This document shows positions 1 to 10,059 of a stretch of DNA of 64,000 bases, piece by piece (the first letter of the stretch is position 1; every line of letters starts with the position of its first letter). The translations under genes and the position numbers were made by a program. The stretch covers positions 2,983,501 through 3,047,500 of the forward strand of contig BSDZ01000016.1 of NCBI GenBank assembly GCA_030268105.1. The letters are read 5' to 3'. The notes below the pieces were generated by a model. The model had not been told where the DNA came from, ran no database searches, and saw only the letters and a list, made by a program, of their open reading frames with translations. This DNA comes from Volvox africanus. Its lineage: Eukaryota; Chlorophyta; Chlorophyceae; Chlamydomonadales; Volvocaceae.

Positions 1-1492
1 ATCAACGTTACATCACTGGCGCCTTCAAGGTAACAACGCCACTCTTCCAGGGCTAAGACAGTGCCGAGGCACTCTTGGTCTGTTGTCGAGTAGTTGTACT
101 CTGCCTTATTGAATTTAGAACTGGTATAGGCGACAGGGTGGTCATCCTGCAAGAGGACGGCTCCTGTGCCATGTATTGAGGCATCAGACCAAACCGTGAA
201 AGGTTTATCAAGCTCGGGGAGTTTAAGTACTGGTGCATTTGTCAAGGCATGCTTCACACCCTGGAAGGCTGCCTCGCAGGCTTCGGTCCAGTGGAAGGGC
301 ACTTTCTCACTGGTAAGGGTTGTGAGGGGGGCCAAAAGGGAGGAATAACCCTGAATAAACCTCCTGAAATAATTGGCTAAGCCAAGGAACGCCCGCAGTC
401 ACTTAATATCCGTGGGGACAGGCCAGTCTTTAATGGCTGTTACTTTGCGGTCGTCCACCTTTAAGCCTTCTTGGCTTACTTTGTGGCCAAGGAAGTGCAG
501 TTCGAACCGGTTGAACTGACACTTCGACAATTTTGCCTTGAATTGGTGCTTTCGGAGCAAGGACAGTACCAAACGGAGGTGCTGTTCATGCTCGGCCGGG
601 GTCTTACTAAAGACCAGTATATCGTCCAAGTACACAAGCACAAATTTGCCAATGTAGTCAGTGAAGACACGATTCATCGCTGCTTGGAACGTTGCAGGAG
701 CATTGGTAAGTCCAAAGCAAAGTACCTTAAACTGAAACTGGCCCATGCCTGGGGCTATGAAGGCCGTTTTCTCCACATCCTGTGGAGAGATCAGTATTTG
801 ATGATACCCCTGCTGTAAGTCCAGGGAGCTGAAAATGGTAGCTCCTTGGAGTTGGTCGAAAAGGTCCGTAATATTGGGCATGGGATACCGCCGTTTGATG
901 GTCAGTTAAGCGCACGGTAGTCTAAGACCATGCGTAGTCCTTGCCCATTTGCCTTTTCGACAAAGAGAACTGGAGCCCCATAGGGTGAGGTAGAGGGTTC
1001 GATATATCCCTTATTGAGCAGTTCGGTAACTTGCTTCTTGACCTCTTGTTGCTCCAGTTGGGTGAGCCTATAGGCTCGTTTAGCGGGTGGTATGGCACCA
1101 TCCACTAAAGGAATCGTGTGACCAATGTCCCGGTCGGGGGGGAGGCCTTGAAGGTCCTCGAATACATCCTTGTATTCCTCCAGTAATTCTGATAACTTTA
1201 AATTAGCTAGGAGATTATTCCCACCGGAACTGGGGTCAGGAGTTGGAGTGTGCTCCTCTGCTTGCACAAGTAGGAGATAACTCCGTGCTCCTTTAGCAAT
1301 TCGTTTGCCTGCTGCTTTCGCAGATACCGTCTCGACAGTAGTCGCTGCATAAAGTGTTGCAGTGACATAGTTCATGAGGGTAATCGCATCAAGGTTAGCG
1401 TCGATACCCGGGGAAGACCAAAGGGATGGCGTAAACGTATACGCATCATTTGGCTTCTTATACACTGTCAGGGTATGAGTTGCCCAGCACAT
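1..1492 (-). pseudogene. pol: Reverse transcriptase and partial RNase H of element D, broken
   Basis: The frame from 1492 to 902 holds the N-terminal half of RT with the SPYGAPVLFVEK and LDYRALN blocks. A one-base shift near 895 moves reading to the frame 881-399, which carries FSSLDLQQGYHQI, the [11 protein letters not shown] block and the catalytic YLDD near 620. A TGA at about 397 interrupts the same frame just before the LRAFLGLANYFRRF block. RNase H follows at about 210-1 with the first catalytic Asp in VWSDASIHGTGAVLLQ. Upstream, a frameshift near 1550 separates this part from the protease. Family membership (Ty3/gypsy RT) is secure; the copy cannot make a complete polymerase. Confidence 0.85.
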
Positions 1493-1509
1493 TGTGGCTT
1501 TTCGTTTTC

Positions 1510-2352
1510 CTAACCAGTCATTAGCCAGGATAATATCAACACCTGGGACATCTTGCTTAGAACAAGGAGTTTGACTGTGTCGTGGAACTTGTCAATTTGA
1601 AGATTGGTAACAACTGAGCCCTCAATCAGTTCTGTGTTGCCATAAGCCACTTTAACTGAGCTGGTAAGTGTGGGTTTGAGAGCAAGGGCCATTTTCGTAA
1701 CGGCTGTTAGGGATATAAACCCGTCTGCGGTACCTTTACAATGGGCACCGGAATCGGCCAAGACTTTGCAGGCCGTTTGGCACAGTTGAGCATCAAAGAT
1801 CATAGAAGGTGTAGAACCAACTATGGAGTTCAAGTGCACGGTAGTGGACGGTCGGTCATACCATAGCTGGAGAGGCCATGGGACACCGGGCATAAGCTCC
1901 CGTACTCCTGTGCAACTTTTCTTCAGGAACAATTGTTTCCCTGGTGCATATGTTTTGATCAGGCGAAAGCCTGCTGCTCGCATACTGTGCTCTATTGAGC
2001 TCCACTTGGGGACTACAAAGACTGCAGAGGCATTTTCTGGATCTTTGTGTTTGCAGGAGATATAGTGTTTTTGCCATTGAGCAATGTGATTGTAAGGAGG
2101 ATTAATCCAAGCAAACTCACCCGCAAGATTATGGGTCGCAAATGGGTTTGATGGAGAGGCAAAACGTGGACAGAGACTATTATTGCCCGAATCGTTACAT
2201 GTGGCGTCAAAGGTAAATTGACGGCCGAGTTGGGTCTCAACCTGACGGAATTCATCAGGCCGGAACATCCGAGCAGTCTGAGGGCTGTCGGTCATGGGCA
2301 ACACAAACTCTCCATCTGGTGCAACCAGTTTAACTGGTTCACATTCCTCCAC
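1510..2352 (-). CDS. Dam-like methyltransferase domain fused to aspartic protease (element D)
   Basis: This 280-codon frame has no ATG. It continues Gag in the same frame after a single TAG at 2368-2370, so it is normally read as part of a longer polyprotein. Residues about 25-150 resemble phage-type DNA N6-adenine methyltransferases (Dam family): a FTFDATCN block at 46-53, a Cys/Phe-rich stretch at 60-71, then AWINPPYN with the catalytic-type NPPY at residues 84-87 (about 2093-2103), a helix with IAQW, and a FVVPKW strand. Residues about 195-260 hold a retroviral-type protease with DSGA as active site. A frameshift near 1550 truncates the protease C-terminus; the displaced end (IILANDWLG) is visible in the next frame. 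Methyltransferase activity is inferred, not shown. Confidence 0.7.
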   Translation of the reverse strand: MEECEPVKLVAPDGEFVLPMTDSPQTARMFRPDEFRQVETQLGRQFTFDATCNDSGNNSLCPRFASPSNPFATHNLAGEFAWINPPYNHIAQWQKHYISCKHKDPENASAVFVVPKWSSIEHSMRAAGFRLIKTYAPGKQLFLKKSCTGVRELMPGVPWPLQLWYDRPSTTVHLNSIVGSTPSMIFDAQLCQTACKVLADSGAHCKGTADGFISLTAVTKMALALKPTLTSSVKVAYGNTELIEGSVVTNLQIDKFHDTVKLLVLSKMSQVLILSWLMTG

Positions 2353-2367
2353 ACGCTTGCCAGGGTC

Positions 2368-3960
2368 CTATTCGTGCATTTTAGATTCGAGCCGGGCAGC
2401 AAGCGCCAACTTCTTTTCCGCCTCAGCCTTGATTGCCTTGGAACAGTCCACTACGTGGTCCGGCCAAGACTGGCCTGGCTTCTTAAAGCCATGGCAATAG
2501 CGGCACCGGGTACTAGGAGGCTTGTCAGAAGTGTGGTCGGTCCGGGGCTTCTTGCTCACGGACTGCCAGCCCTGTTGAAATCGGGAAATAGGGCGTTTTT
2601 GGTAGGGATGTCTGGATTTAGGGGTGGTTACCGTAGCCGCTTTCAGCTCAATGGTGGCAGTCTTATCTTTCCCTGCCTTCCACCGGACCTCTTGGCCGAC
2701 TGCATATAGGATGCATTTATCTAAATCCTGCCAGTCCTTGCCCTCATCGTCGGTTGCACACCGACCCCGAAGTGTTGGAACTAAGCCTTTGATGTACCAG
2801 CTAATCTGGTCGGCTTTATCCATGTCCTTAGCTTCGCGTAGGACATCATGGAAGCGCTGTGTGTACTCAGCAACGGTTTCAGCAGTTTTCATGTCGTATT
2901 CGTGAGAGTGCAAGCGATCCCTTGCTGCCATGGCAGTGTTGCGTTGCGTGTCCCCATATTGCAGGAGAAATGCCGCCCTTAAGGTTTCGCGTGTGAGGGG
3001 TTTCTTGCCCGACTTGTGCATCTCTAGGACATCTGCTGCCCAGACCTGTGCTTTGCACGTTAAGAAGTACACTATGTGCTCAAATGGGTCCATGTTCATC
3101 AGGTCGAAATATTGCATGAGTACATTGAACCAGGACCGGGTGCAAGTGATGGTGCTATCCTTCTTCCCAGAAAATTTGGGGGGATGCGGAACCCGTCTAT
3201 TAGGGCTTACCTCACTTGGCCGGCTGGATTTTGGGGCGGTTGTCTGAGAATCGCTACCCCCAGCTAGGTGTGCGGTTGCTTCCACCCAAAGGGACTGAAC
3301 CTCCTCGAGTGTTGGCACCGGAACTAGGTGTTTCTCTAGGATGGCTTGCAGCGTTGTTTGCTGGAGGGCATCCTTAGGCAAAAGGGTTGCGATGCTCGAC
3401 CCAGCGATTGTGGAAATAATATCTAGGATCGCTTTTTTGCGTGAGTCGGCCGCTTCAGATGATTGTGAACGCTCCGAAAGGCGTTCGAAAATCTGTTCTA
3501 ATAGGGCTCGCGTGCGGTCCGTATCCGCATGGAGGGCACCCATCTGATTTTCGAAGGACTCCTTAAGATGCGTGATTTCGCTTTCTAATGCAACAACACG
3601 CTTATGGGTTGTGTTGCGCATTGATTCCGCGACGTGTTGGGCCGCGTGCGTTTGTTCTGGTGTGCGCTGCGGCAGACCATTGGGAGGTAACGCGGCATCT
3701 CCATCATCCGTCATTGGTTCCTGGGGCCCGCGGATAATAGGAATATTACTATTAACATTATTGGTGGGAATTACTGGAGCCGAAGGCACCGTTTCCGTAG
3801 GTTCAATGTTTATCCGATGTGGTCGTCGATTGGCGGCTATGGCGGCTAAACGCTCTAGTCGCAAAATTTCATTGAGATTTTTACGTTTAAAACGTAAGAG
3901 TTCCTTCCGCGCTTTTTGCTGCAGAGGATTTGTGGTTGTGGTGGGAGTGTCGCATGGCAT
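2368..3960 (-). CDS. gag: Gag polyprotein of element D
   Basis: A 530-codon frame starting at a true ATG (3960). The N-terminus is basic and Asn/Thr-rich. A charged heptad-like stretch around residues 110-160 suggests a coiled coil. Residues about 260-470 resemble a retrotransposon Gag capsid domain (FSGKKD, then WFNVLMQYFDL, then the EYTQRFHDVL block). Near the C-terminus is an unusual zinc-knuckle-like cluster: CRYC, then His 13 residues later and Cys four residues after that (C-x2-C-x12-H-x3-C). A TAG stop separates it from the methyltransferase-protease frame, which is in the same phase. It may be a readthrough signal or a simple mutation. Gag assembles the particle and packages RNA. Confidence 0.8.
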   Translation of the reverse strand: MPCDTPTTTTNPLQQKARKELLRFKRKNLNEILRLERLAAIAANRRPHRINIEPTETVPSAPVIPTNNVNSNIPIIRGPQEPMTDDGDAALPPNGLPQRTPEQTHAAQHVAESMRNTTHKRVVALESEITHLKESFENQMGALHADTDRTRALLEQIFERLSERSQSSEAADSRKKAILDIISTIAGSSIATLLPKDALQQTTLQAILEKHLVPVPTLEEVQSLWVEATAHLAGGSDSQTTAPKSSRPSEVSPNRRVPHPPKFSGKKDSTITCTRSWFNVLMQYFDLMNMDPFEHIVYFLTCKAQVWAADVLEMHKSGKKPLTRETLRAAFLLQYGDTQRNTAMAARDRLHSHEYDMKTAETVAEYTQRFHDVLREAKDMDKADQISWYIKGLVPTLRGRCATDDEGKDWQDLDKCILYAVGQEVRWKAGKDKTATIELKAATVTTPKSRHPYQKRPISRFQQGWQSVSKKPRTDHTSDKPPSTRCRYCHGFKKPGQSWPDHVVDCSKAIKAEAEKKLALAARLESKMHE

Positions 3961-4015
3961 TGCGCAAAGTTTATCTCACCTGAGGAGGATCGTTGCTCAG
4001 ACCCTCGCTACCAAT

Positions 4016-4217
4016 TGTAGCAGTCCTTTTCAGATTACTACTAGATTTGTGCGGAAGCGTAGCTTTTGTAGATTTAGAAATAGCTCGCAAGTAAGTTAGC
4101 GTCGCGAAATGGTACATCTATTGGGAATAATTGGTGACAGCAGAGACTTGAACTCCGAATCTTTATCCGAAGGCTTTATCTGGGCCTATTTCTCTAAGGT
4201 AAATGTAGTTTCCTACA
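4016..4217 (-). repeat. 5' LTR of element D (202 bp) with adjoining primer-binding site
   Basis: On the minus strand the LTR runs TGTAGGAAAC...GGACTGCTACA, giving the short inverted termini TGTAG/CTACA. Two bases inside the element is TGGTAGCGAGGGTCTGAG (about 3996-4013), which has the TGG start of a tRNA-primed site. It shares TGGTAGCGAG with the family B site, so the same tRNA, perhaps initiator Met, may prime both. The leader between LTR and gag is only 55 bases. The opposite LTR is outside the window, so the exact ends rest on the termini and on the match of the flank to a family A leader. Confidence 0.65.
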
Positions 4218-5259
4218 CTTACACAACAAGTGCAGCAATCTAGACAAAAGCAATCAAGCAATCACAAACCGGAGGCGGCGGCGTCCAGTACGGCGCGGCC
4301 CAGGTCTTCGGCAAGAGTATCTAGCGGTCCACATGGTTCGTCGCTGGAACTCACCATTGAAAGAACCTACTTCCGATTTGACACAAAGAGACAGTTAGGC
4401 AACGAACCTGTCTCGATACCAATGTGTTGTACCTCTCCTTCGTGTTTGCTCATAAGTATCTGCGCGTCTGAAGGCTTTCAACACCGATGTGTGAGCACTT
4501 GCAAGCACAGCAAGGCAAGAGCGAGCAAACAGAGACAGCGGAAGACTTCAAGACAAGAAGAGATATAACTTACAGTCTTACAGATCGAAGCGGTGCAATG
4601 GACGTAATCACCGTCAGCGCGGGAAGCAAGCAATCATCACGCGGCGGTGATAAGCGAAGTTTAGGCTTAGCTCGGGCTAAGTAGGATAGCGTATAGCAAT
4701 AATAATGTAGAACACACGAGTGTTCTTCCGGTGCTGAATATCTTATCTTGCTTAGCCGTACTCGCATCTGTTATACTCACAGCATCACAATGTCGTACGA
4801 TTCACACTAGGAGGCCGATCCTAAGTGTGACAACCCTACTGCGTATAGGCGATGTCCAAGCATAACAATGTATAAGCCTTTCCGGCATTCGCATGATGCA
4901 AGGGTCCGAATAACGATATTCGGTTGCAAGGCATGCATCGCGACAAGTGCGGCGCTCTCAACGTGTGCTGTAATGAAGTAATATTATATCAAATAATATT
5001 ACTTATCGTTTCGTAGCACGAGCATAATGCGCACTTCAATAATTCGGGATTTCATGCATGCTAGGCGGATTTGCCATGATGCGATGTCGCGATGGATAAT
5101 GGTGACATGCCAAATGCATATATAAATGTACACGAATACATTTATATCATGCAAGTTCATTTATATGCAATAATCGTTCATGCGTTCATCAAAGTAGCAC
5201 TTCGCCTCGTAGTGTCGCATCGACCTACGCATCGGCGGGAAACGAACCGTAGCACAACA
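4218..5259 (-). mobile_element. Element A3 (family A), 5' LTR and leader only
   Basis: The 5' LTR is 4425-5259 (835 bp), followed toward the left by the primer-binding site (rc of 4405-4423) and about 200 bases of leader, where element D is inserted. The rest of A3 lies beyond the window. The leader holds exon 1 of the family A leader ORF at 4357-4270. Against A1 it differs mostly at third codon positions (for example GTT TTG GAT against GTA CTG GAC) and keeps PLDT(F/L)AEDLGRAVLD. The right flank GCACG (5260-5264) lies in the integrase tail of element B1 and is the expected target duplication. Confidence 0.8.
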
Positions 5260-5543
5260 GCACGGAGCCCGTTACAAACAACACCGATGCCCCTGCAGTA
5301 ATGGACCCTGGTCCCGAGACCTGGATCGCAGGCAAGCAAAAAGTGTATGATGTAGAGCGAAGATTGGATTATCGGGTTCATCGTGTAGGTCGACAGCGAC
5401 GAAAGTGGAAGGTGCACGAATATCTGGTCAAGTGGACCGGCTATTCCAGGGAGCATAATTCGTGGGAACTGATGCGTAACTTCTCTCCGGAAATGAAGCC
5501 CCTGTTGGAGGAAGATCGCCTATGTGCCACGCAGACCCAATGA
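5260..5543 (+). pseudogene. pol: Integrase tail and chromodomain of element B1
   Basis: The open frame starts in the PVTNNTDAPAVMDPGPETW linker and runs through a chromodomain (VHEYLVKWTGYSREHNSWE) to TGA at 5541-5543. Chromodomains at the end of Ty3/gypsy integrases bind modified histones and steer insertion. Everything upstream is separated by the A3 insertion and lies outside the window. Unlike E, G and B3, this copy still has CGA (Arg) in the KVYDVER block where those copies carry TGA. A polypurine tract (GGGAGGGGGGATAG, about 5588-5601) follows, then the LTR. Confidence 0.8.
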
Positions 5544-5602
5544 TCTTTGCAGTCGATGCTGTCCGATGCAGCAAGGACGCTGCAAACGGGAGGGGGGATA
5601 GT

Positions 5603-6416
5603 TGTTGTACGCCGGTTCGATCACCGGATGCACTGAAATAGGTCGCAATCCATCTGAACATCATGAAGCATAATACAATCATATTAGCATGATATACTCG
5701 AGTATATCAAGCTAATCAAGCATGTCGCATTATCATCCACGACATCGTGCTGTCGGTCAACATGTTTGACTCGAGGCTGATAATTTATGCGCGATCTATC
5801 CATTGGCATTTTATATCACGTAATAATCCTTTAAATATTATTACCTCATTTACGTCATAAACCATACGCGTATGCGAGAAGGCGACGATCGCGATGGTTG
5901 AGTCGGCAACCGAATATCGATATTCGGACCTTCACATAATGCATGTGTTGCATTCAATAATATCACGGATGACACGATATTTAGAACAGTGCTACAAAGG
6001 TACTCACACTTGAGATCGTAATCCAGTGAGACCTGTACTGTGCATCGGTATCACGACGTGATAGGTGCGAGGACGGCCACCTAGAGACCAAAGTCAGCTC
6101 GTGCTACTTTGGACTACATACTCGTGTACTTAAGTCGATCTAATTCGCATACATACGATATACTCATATATATTCGGCCTGAGCTAATCTAGCATATCAT
6201 CTGCAGCCGAGTGATGAACATTGCCCGCGGGGTCTGATGGCCATCTACCGATTTGTAAACGAAGACTATTGTAAGTTGGATCTTTCCTTGTTCTTGAGTC
6301 TTCTCGCTGTCACTTTGCTCGCATTGAATTGCCTTGCTGTTCATAAGCACGGTGCGCACTAGCTAACATCTAGACGTGCAGATTCAGTGCATGATTGAAG
6401 AAGGAAGGATACAACA
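5603..6416 (+). repeat. Family B LTR shared by B1 (as 3' LTR) and E (as 5' LTR)
   Basis: The 814-bp LTR runs TGTTGTACGCCGG to GGAAGGATACAACA. On its left it has the B1 polypurine tract, as a 3' LTR should. On its right it has a primer-binding site and leader, as a 5' LTR should. It therefore joins two elements. It contains perfect palindromes at 5691-5708 (GATATACTCGAGTATATC), 5863-5874 (CATACGCGTATG) and 5910-5927 (CCGAATATCGATATTCGG). A TATATATTCGG stretch near 6170 is a possible TATA region, and TTGTAAGTT near 6270 contains TGTAA, the usual green-algal polyadenylation signal. Confidence 0.9.
5691..5927 (+). promoter_or_regulatory. Palindrome cluster in the family B LTR
   Basis: Four inverted repeats lie in this 240-bp stretch: GATATACTCGAGTATATC (5691-5708, perfect 18 bp), GTAATAAT...ATTATTAC (5820-5844), CATACGCGTATG (5863-5874, perfect) and CCGAATATCGATATTCGG (5910-5927, perfect). 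The second and fourth have counterparts in the same order in family A LTRs (for example 50497-50525 and 50578-50595). Possible roles are dimeric factor binding or RNA hairpins; neither is shown. Confidence 0.6.
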
Positions 6417-6487
6417 AATTTGGTATCGAGACAGGTTCGTTGCCTGCCTGCCTAATGATGCTCGATCAGAAGTAAGTTCTTTCTAGG

Positions 6488-6726
6488 ACGATTTTCGCCC
6501 ACTAGACATTATCGCCGAAGAACTTGTCCACGCTGTATTAGATACTGTTGCTTTCAAATTGTGATTGCTTTTATACATTTGTAGTTTACTGCAATTGTGG
6601 TGTGAGCCTTCGCTCTGAGTTGCAGGTGAAAGTAGTGGTCCGGCACCACTTGCGATAGCTCCTGGTTACAACTTGCGTTCTAATCAGCTGGAGGCTTTGA
6701 TCGCGAGGACTACAGGGACCAACTGA
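6488..6726 (+). pseudogene. Diverged leader ORF remnant in element E
   Basis: The stretch 6488-6562 encodes PLDIIAEELVHAVLD, matching exon 1 of the family A leader ORF (PLDTFAEDLGRAVLD). After a gap with in-frame stops, a GCAG acceptor at 6622-6625 precedes 6626-6726, which encodes a peptide similar to A exon 2 (it shares the LEALIARTTG / LATLIAQTTE core) and ends in TGA. The start codon and the donor site are lost. The value of this copy is that protein similarity persists on both sides of the proposed intron although the DNA is strongly diverged. Confidence 0.55.
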
Positions 6727-6891
6727 GTACGTATCTGCCATATGTACTCGAAGTCTGCAAGAGTATTGTCGGTTTGCTAGCCGAATTGCTTGTACTCTTG
6801 TGCTAGATTTGTGTGAATCGCTTGCACACTTGCTTTAGAATTATGTGCATCGTTTATTGTCACGCAATTTGAATATATTGGTCAGTGTTCC

Positions 6892-8300
6892 ATGACGGCG
6901 GGATGTGACGACCCGGCATTTGTAGGCTTGGTATGTCAACCTGAGCCGGGTATCGTTCCTAGAACGATTGATAGGAATCCTGAGACTATTGACACAATTA
7001 CTATTCAAGATCCTCTTGTGTTTCAGGCCCCTATCCATCTTACTACGCCACGTTCGGCAGCCATAACGGTTACAGATGGAACTGCTGATCAACGAGATTT
7101 GCTGTGACCTCAAATGCAAGACCGCACCGACGGAAATGAGGTGAAGAGGTTTAATATCCCGGCACCGAAATTGTTTACCTTGCATGATATGAATGTTGAA
7201 CGTGACATTATGAATGCAACTCGTTCCTATCTACGTGATATTTGGAAGTACCTGCAGTTGGTCCGTGGTGGTGGACATGATGAGGTGAGGTGTCTCTTTG
7301 TTGGGAATACCCTTGAGGGTATAGCAAAGACATGGTATGATCAATGGATCACATATGCAATAATCATTCATGCGTTCATCAAGATAACACTTCGCCTTGT
7401 AGGGTCGCATCGACCTACGCATCGGCGGAAAACGAACCGTAGCACAACACGTGTGACTGCCATGCAAGCGCAGGACTCATGACTGACAAAATGGGAGTGC
7501 ATGCAATCCAAGCTTGTGCGTTGGAAGGAGATCACTCTCTGTTGGAGATGTGCGGTGGGTCATCTCATGAGGGATTGCCATTGTTGCCGCCTTTGGCCCC
7601 ACGGTCAAAGTAGGGGGATGCCTGGATTGATGCGGAGTTGACTCCATCCAGGACAGCTGAACAAATGCATGGATGGTGGTCATTCGTATGTCCAACTGTG
7701 AAGCATCGTTGCTTTTAGTCCTTGAGAACGTTTCGTTTTATTCATTCCCTCATCTCAAAGTGAGCCGTTCGAACAGCTGGTCAGGTACAGGAGATGTAGA
7801 CATCAATGTCCGGACACTCCCGCATGTTCGTTGCTACCATTTCACAGCCAGTGTAGGGCTACCGCTTTGTTAAACAGTATGCAACGTGTCCTCTGATTCA
7901 AGTCAGGCACTGTATTGATTGATGATGTGAACGTGGCGGGATCCGCAGTTCTGTTGCCGGAATTGTCCTATGCCTTTGATGTCTGGTATGAAGCTCCTGT
8001 AGCGGGTTTTGTTAATTTTGAGCCCGCACTGGAATCACTTTTGTTATCTGTGGAGTCGACTCTGACAGGTTATTCTGTTTCCGTTATTGAAGTCGGCCTC
8101 GCTGGTCGAATGATGAAGGCACTTGAGGATACTAGTGCCAGTGACGACTTCATCTCAGCAAAGGAGGTGAATGTGTTGGGGTCGACCCCACAGTCGTCTG
8201 ATTGTGACAGGTTACCCTCGTTGATGAGGGTAAGCATCCCATCGTGGGCAGGATCACCCTTAGTCGTCGAAGGACCCTCTGTGTGTTAGGGCCCAATGAG
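6892..8300 (+). pseudogene. Broken gag, methyltransferase-like region and protease of element E
   Basis: 6892-7107 (ATG at 6892) matches the A1 Gag N-terminus. A TGA at 7105-7107 breaks it, and Gag resumes in the same frame to about 7349 (the NATRSYLRDIWKYLQL block). An LTR-A fragment then intrudes. The zinc knuckle region (CWRCAVGHLMRDC) lies near 7535-7580. Remnants of the methyltransferase-like domain lie at about 7625-7870. 7915-8289 carries the YAFDVWYEAP block and a degraded protease, where the DTG site reads DTS (EDTSASDDFIS). From about 8180 the sequence switches to the family B type shared with G and B3. Confidence 0.7.
7350..7449 (-). repeat. 100-bp fragment of a family A LTR inside gag of E
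   Basis: It matches the first 100 bp (TGTTGTGCTACGG end) of family A LTRs in minus orientation and ends at ACAACA (7444-7449). The remaining 730 bp of the LTR are missing and gag sequence is missing too. This points to insertion followed by a deletion that removed most of the LTR plus the central gag segment. Confidence 0.75.
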
Positions 8301-10059
8301 TGCAACAAGGTCTCTCGGAAACAGCACTACATGGACATTGGGTGCCACGACATAACAACAGTACCGCGCACGCATCGATATGGAGTCCAGCACAATTGGC
8401 CATTGTGCAAAAGGGAACCTATCACCTAAGGTACCTTGTCTGTCGTACCAAGATGTCACACCAGAGGAGGGCGGAACTGTTGCGGAGCCTATGGTTAATT
8501 TCGCTTAGCGGCGTTCTTCCGCCGAAATAAAGAACCCAAGCTTGAAGGGTGCAAAAGAAGCCTATCAAGTGATCAGGGAAGGCACCCATGAATTGCTTGT
8601 GAGGCCTTGGGTGCAATCGATTGCTACCACCGCGCAGTCTCTTGTGAAAGATTCTGAGGTCGCAGCCCCCTTCCATTGCCAAACTATACCTATGCATTTG
8701 TCATCCTGGGGCTCCCACCTATGTTACCTGCTGACCATACGATCCCTCTTGTGCCCGAGCACAACCCATTTCACAACCTATATACAGGTTAAGCCCGCTA
8801 AAGTTGAGCGGATGAAGCGGCAAGTGAGGGATCTGCTCGCAAAGGGTATGATTCGGCCCAGCACATCGCCATATTCTGCGCCGATATTGTTTGTCGGTAA
8901 GAAGGATGGGACGTTGCGTATGGGGCTTGAATGTGACCAGGATTAAAAATCGCTACCCTTTGCCACGCGTCGATGACCTGCTCGATAAGTTGAAAGGCTC
9001 AGCTTATTTTTCCTCGATTGACCTTCAACAGGGGTATAATCAGATACGCATCACTGCTTCTGATATTCCGAAAACCGCCTTTCGGACCCCCTTTGGTCAC
9101 TTTGAGTACACGGTCTTGTTGTTTGGACTTACTAATGCGCCCGCCACATTCCAGGCAGTGATGGATCGGATGTTCAGACTATATATCAACAGGTTCGTCG
9201 TTTGTTATTTGGACGATATTTTAATATATTCCAAGACGCGCGAGGAGCACCTGAAGCATCTCGAGCTCGTGCTTGAGGTGATGAAGCGGGAGCAATTGTT
9301 TGCTAAACGCGCCAAGTGTTTTTGGGCGCAGCCTCAGGTTAAGTATATGGGCCACATTGTGTCGGCCACTGGAATAAGGATGGACCCACGGAAGGTAGCT
9401 GTGGTTCGTGAATGGCCCGCGCCTCAGAACCTCACCGAACTACGCCAGTTCTTGGGTTTGACCAACTACTTCCGTAAGTTTATTAATAAATACTCCATCA
9501 TTGCGGCCCCGCTTACAAATCTGACGAAGAAAGGAGGTTTCGCTTCGCTCGAGGCCTGGACACCCGTGTGTCAGCGGGCATTCGAAGAGCTCAAGCGAAT
9601 CGTCGCCGACGACGTTACCCTCTCTTTCCCTGATTACTCGTTGCCATTTCGTGTTGACGTTATATCGGATGCTTCCCTGCATGGAAGCGGCGCTGTATTG
9701 CTGCAGGAAGGACGACTGATCGCCTTCACGAGTAAGAAGTTCTTGGGTGCGGAGACCCGATATACAACTGGAGAGCAGGAGCTGTTGGCAGCTCTACATG
9801 CTTTAAAGGAATGGCGTTGTTACCTCGAAGGCCGCCCTTTTATGCTGAAGACTGACCACAAACCGCTGACATTCTTACAGAGTGTCCCCAAGCTCAACCG
9901 ACGACAAGCCAGATGGCTGGAGTATCTATCCCGTTTCGACTGCACATGGGAGTATATCGCTGGCAGAATTAATATTGCTGATGCCCTCAGTCGACATCCA
10001 TCGTTACACGCTGTGATTTTGGCAGCGCCGGTTACTCGTTCACGCAGTCAGGAGGTGCC
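8300..10059 (+). pseudogene. pol: Reverse transcriptase and RNase H of element E, broken
   Basis: RT begins near 8790 ([13 protein letters not shown]) and shows [12 protein letters not shown]. It then lacks about a dozen bases that would encode the CIDYRG block, which shifts the frame at about 8926. The second frame (8891-10059) holds [34 protein letters not shown] (about 9210) and RNase H with its catalytic Asp in [16 protein letters not shown] (about 9665), EQELLAALHALKEW and TDHKPL. It ends at the solo LTR, whose target duplication GTGCC is part of the EVP codons. Sequence 8300-8790 corresponds to the protease-RT linker in the degenerate family B form. Confidence 0.85.

Larger units (their letters stand above)
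1..4217 (-). mobile_element. Family D Ty3/gypsy-type LTR retrotransposon, truncated by the window edge
   Basis: On the minus strand the order is LTR (4016-4217), primer-binding site, Gag (3960-2368), methyltransferase-like domain and protease (2352-1510), reverse transcriptase (1492-399) and the start of RNase H (398-1). Integrase and the 3' LTR lie beyond the left edge. This order with RT before RNase H is that of Ty3/gypsy elements. The element sits inside the leader of a family A element: the sequence just right of 4217 matches the A2 leader near 28177. The expected target duplication on the right is CTTAC; its partner is outside the window. Two frameshifts and at least one stop in pol show this copy is dead. 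Confidence 0.85.

Noticed and set aside
5603..6416. CRISPR-like or satellite array, suggested by the many short palindromes
   Set aside because: The palindromes differ from one another and are not regularly spaced. The block is an LTR with a polypurine tract on one side and a primer site on the other.
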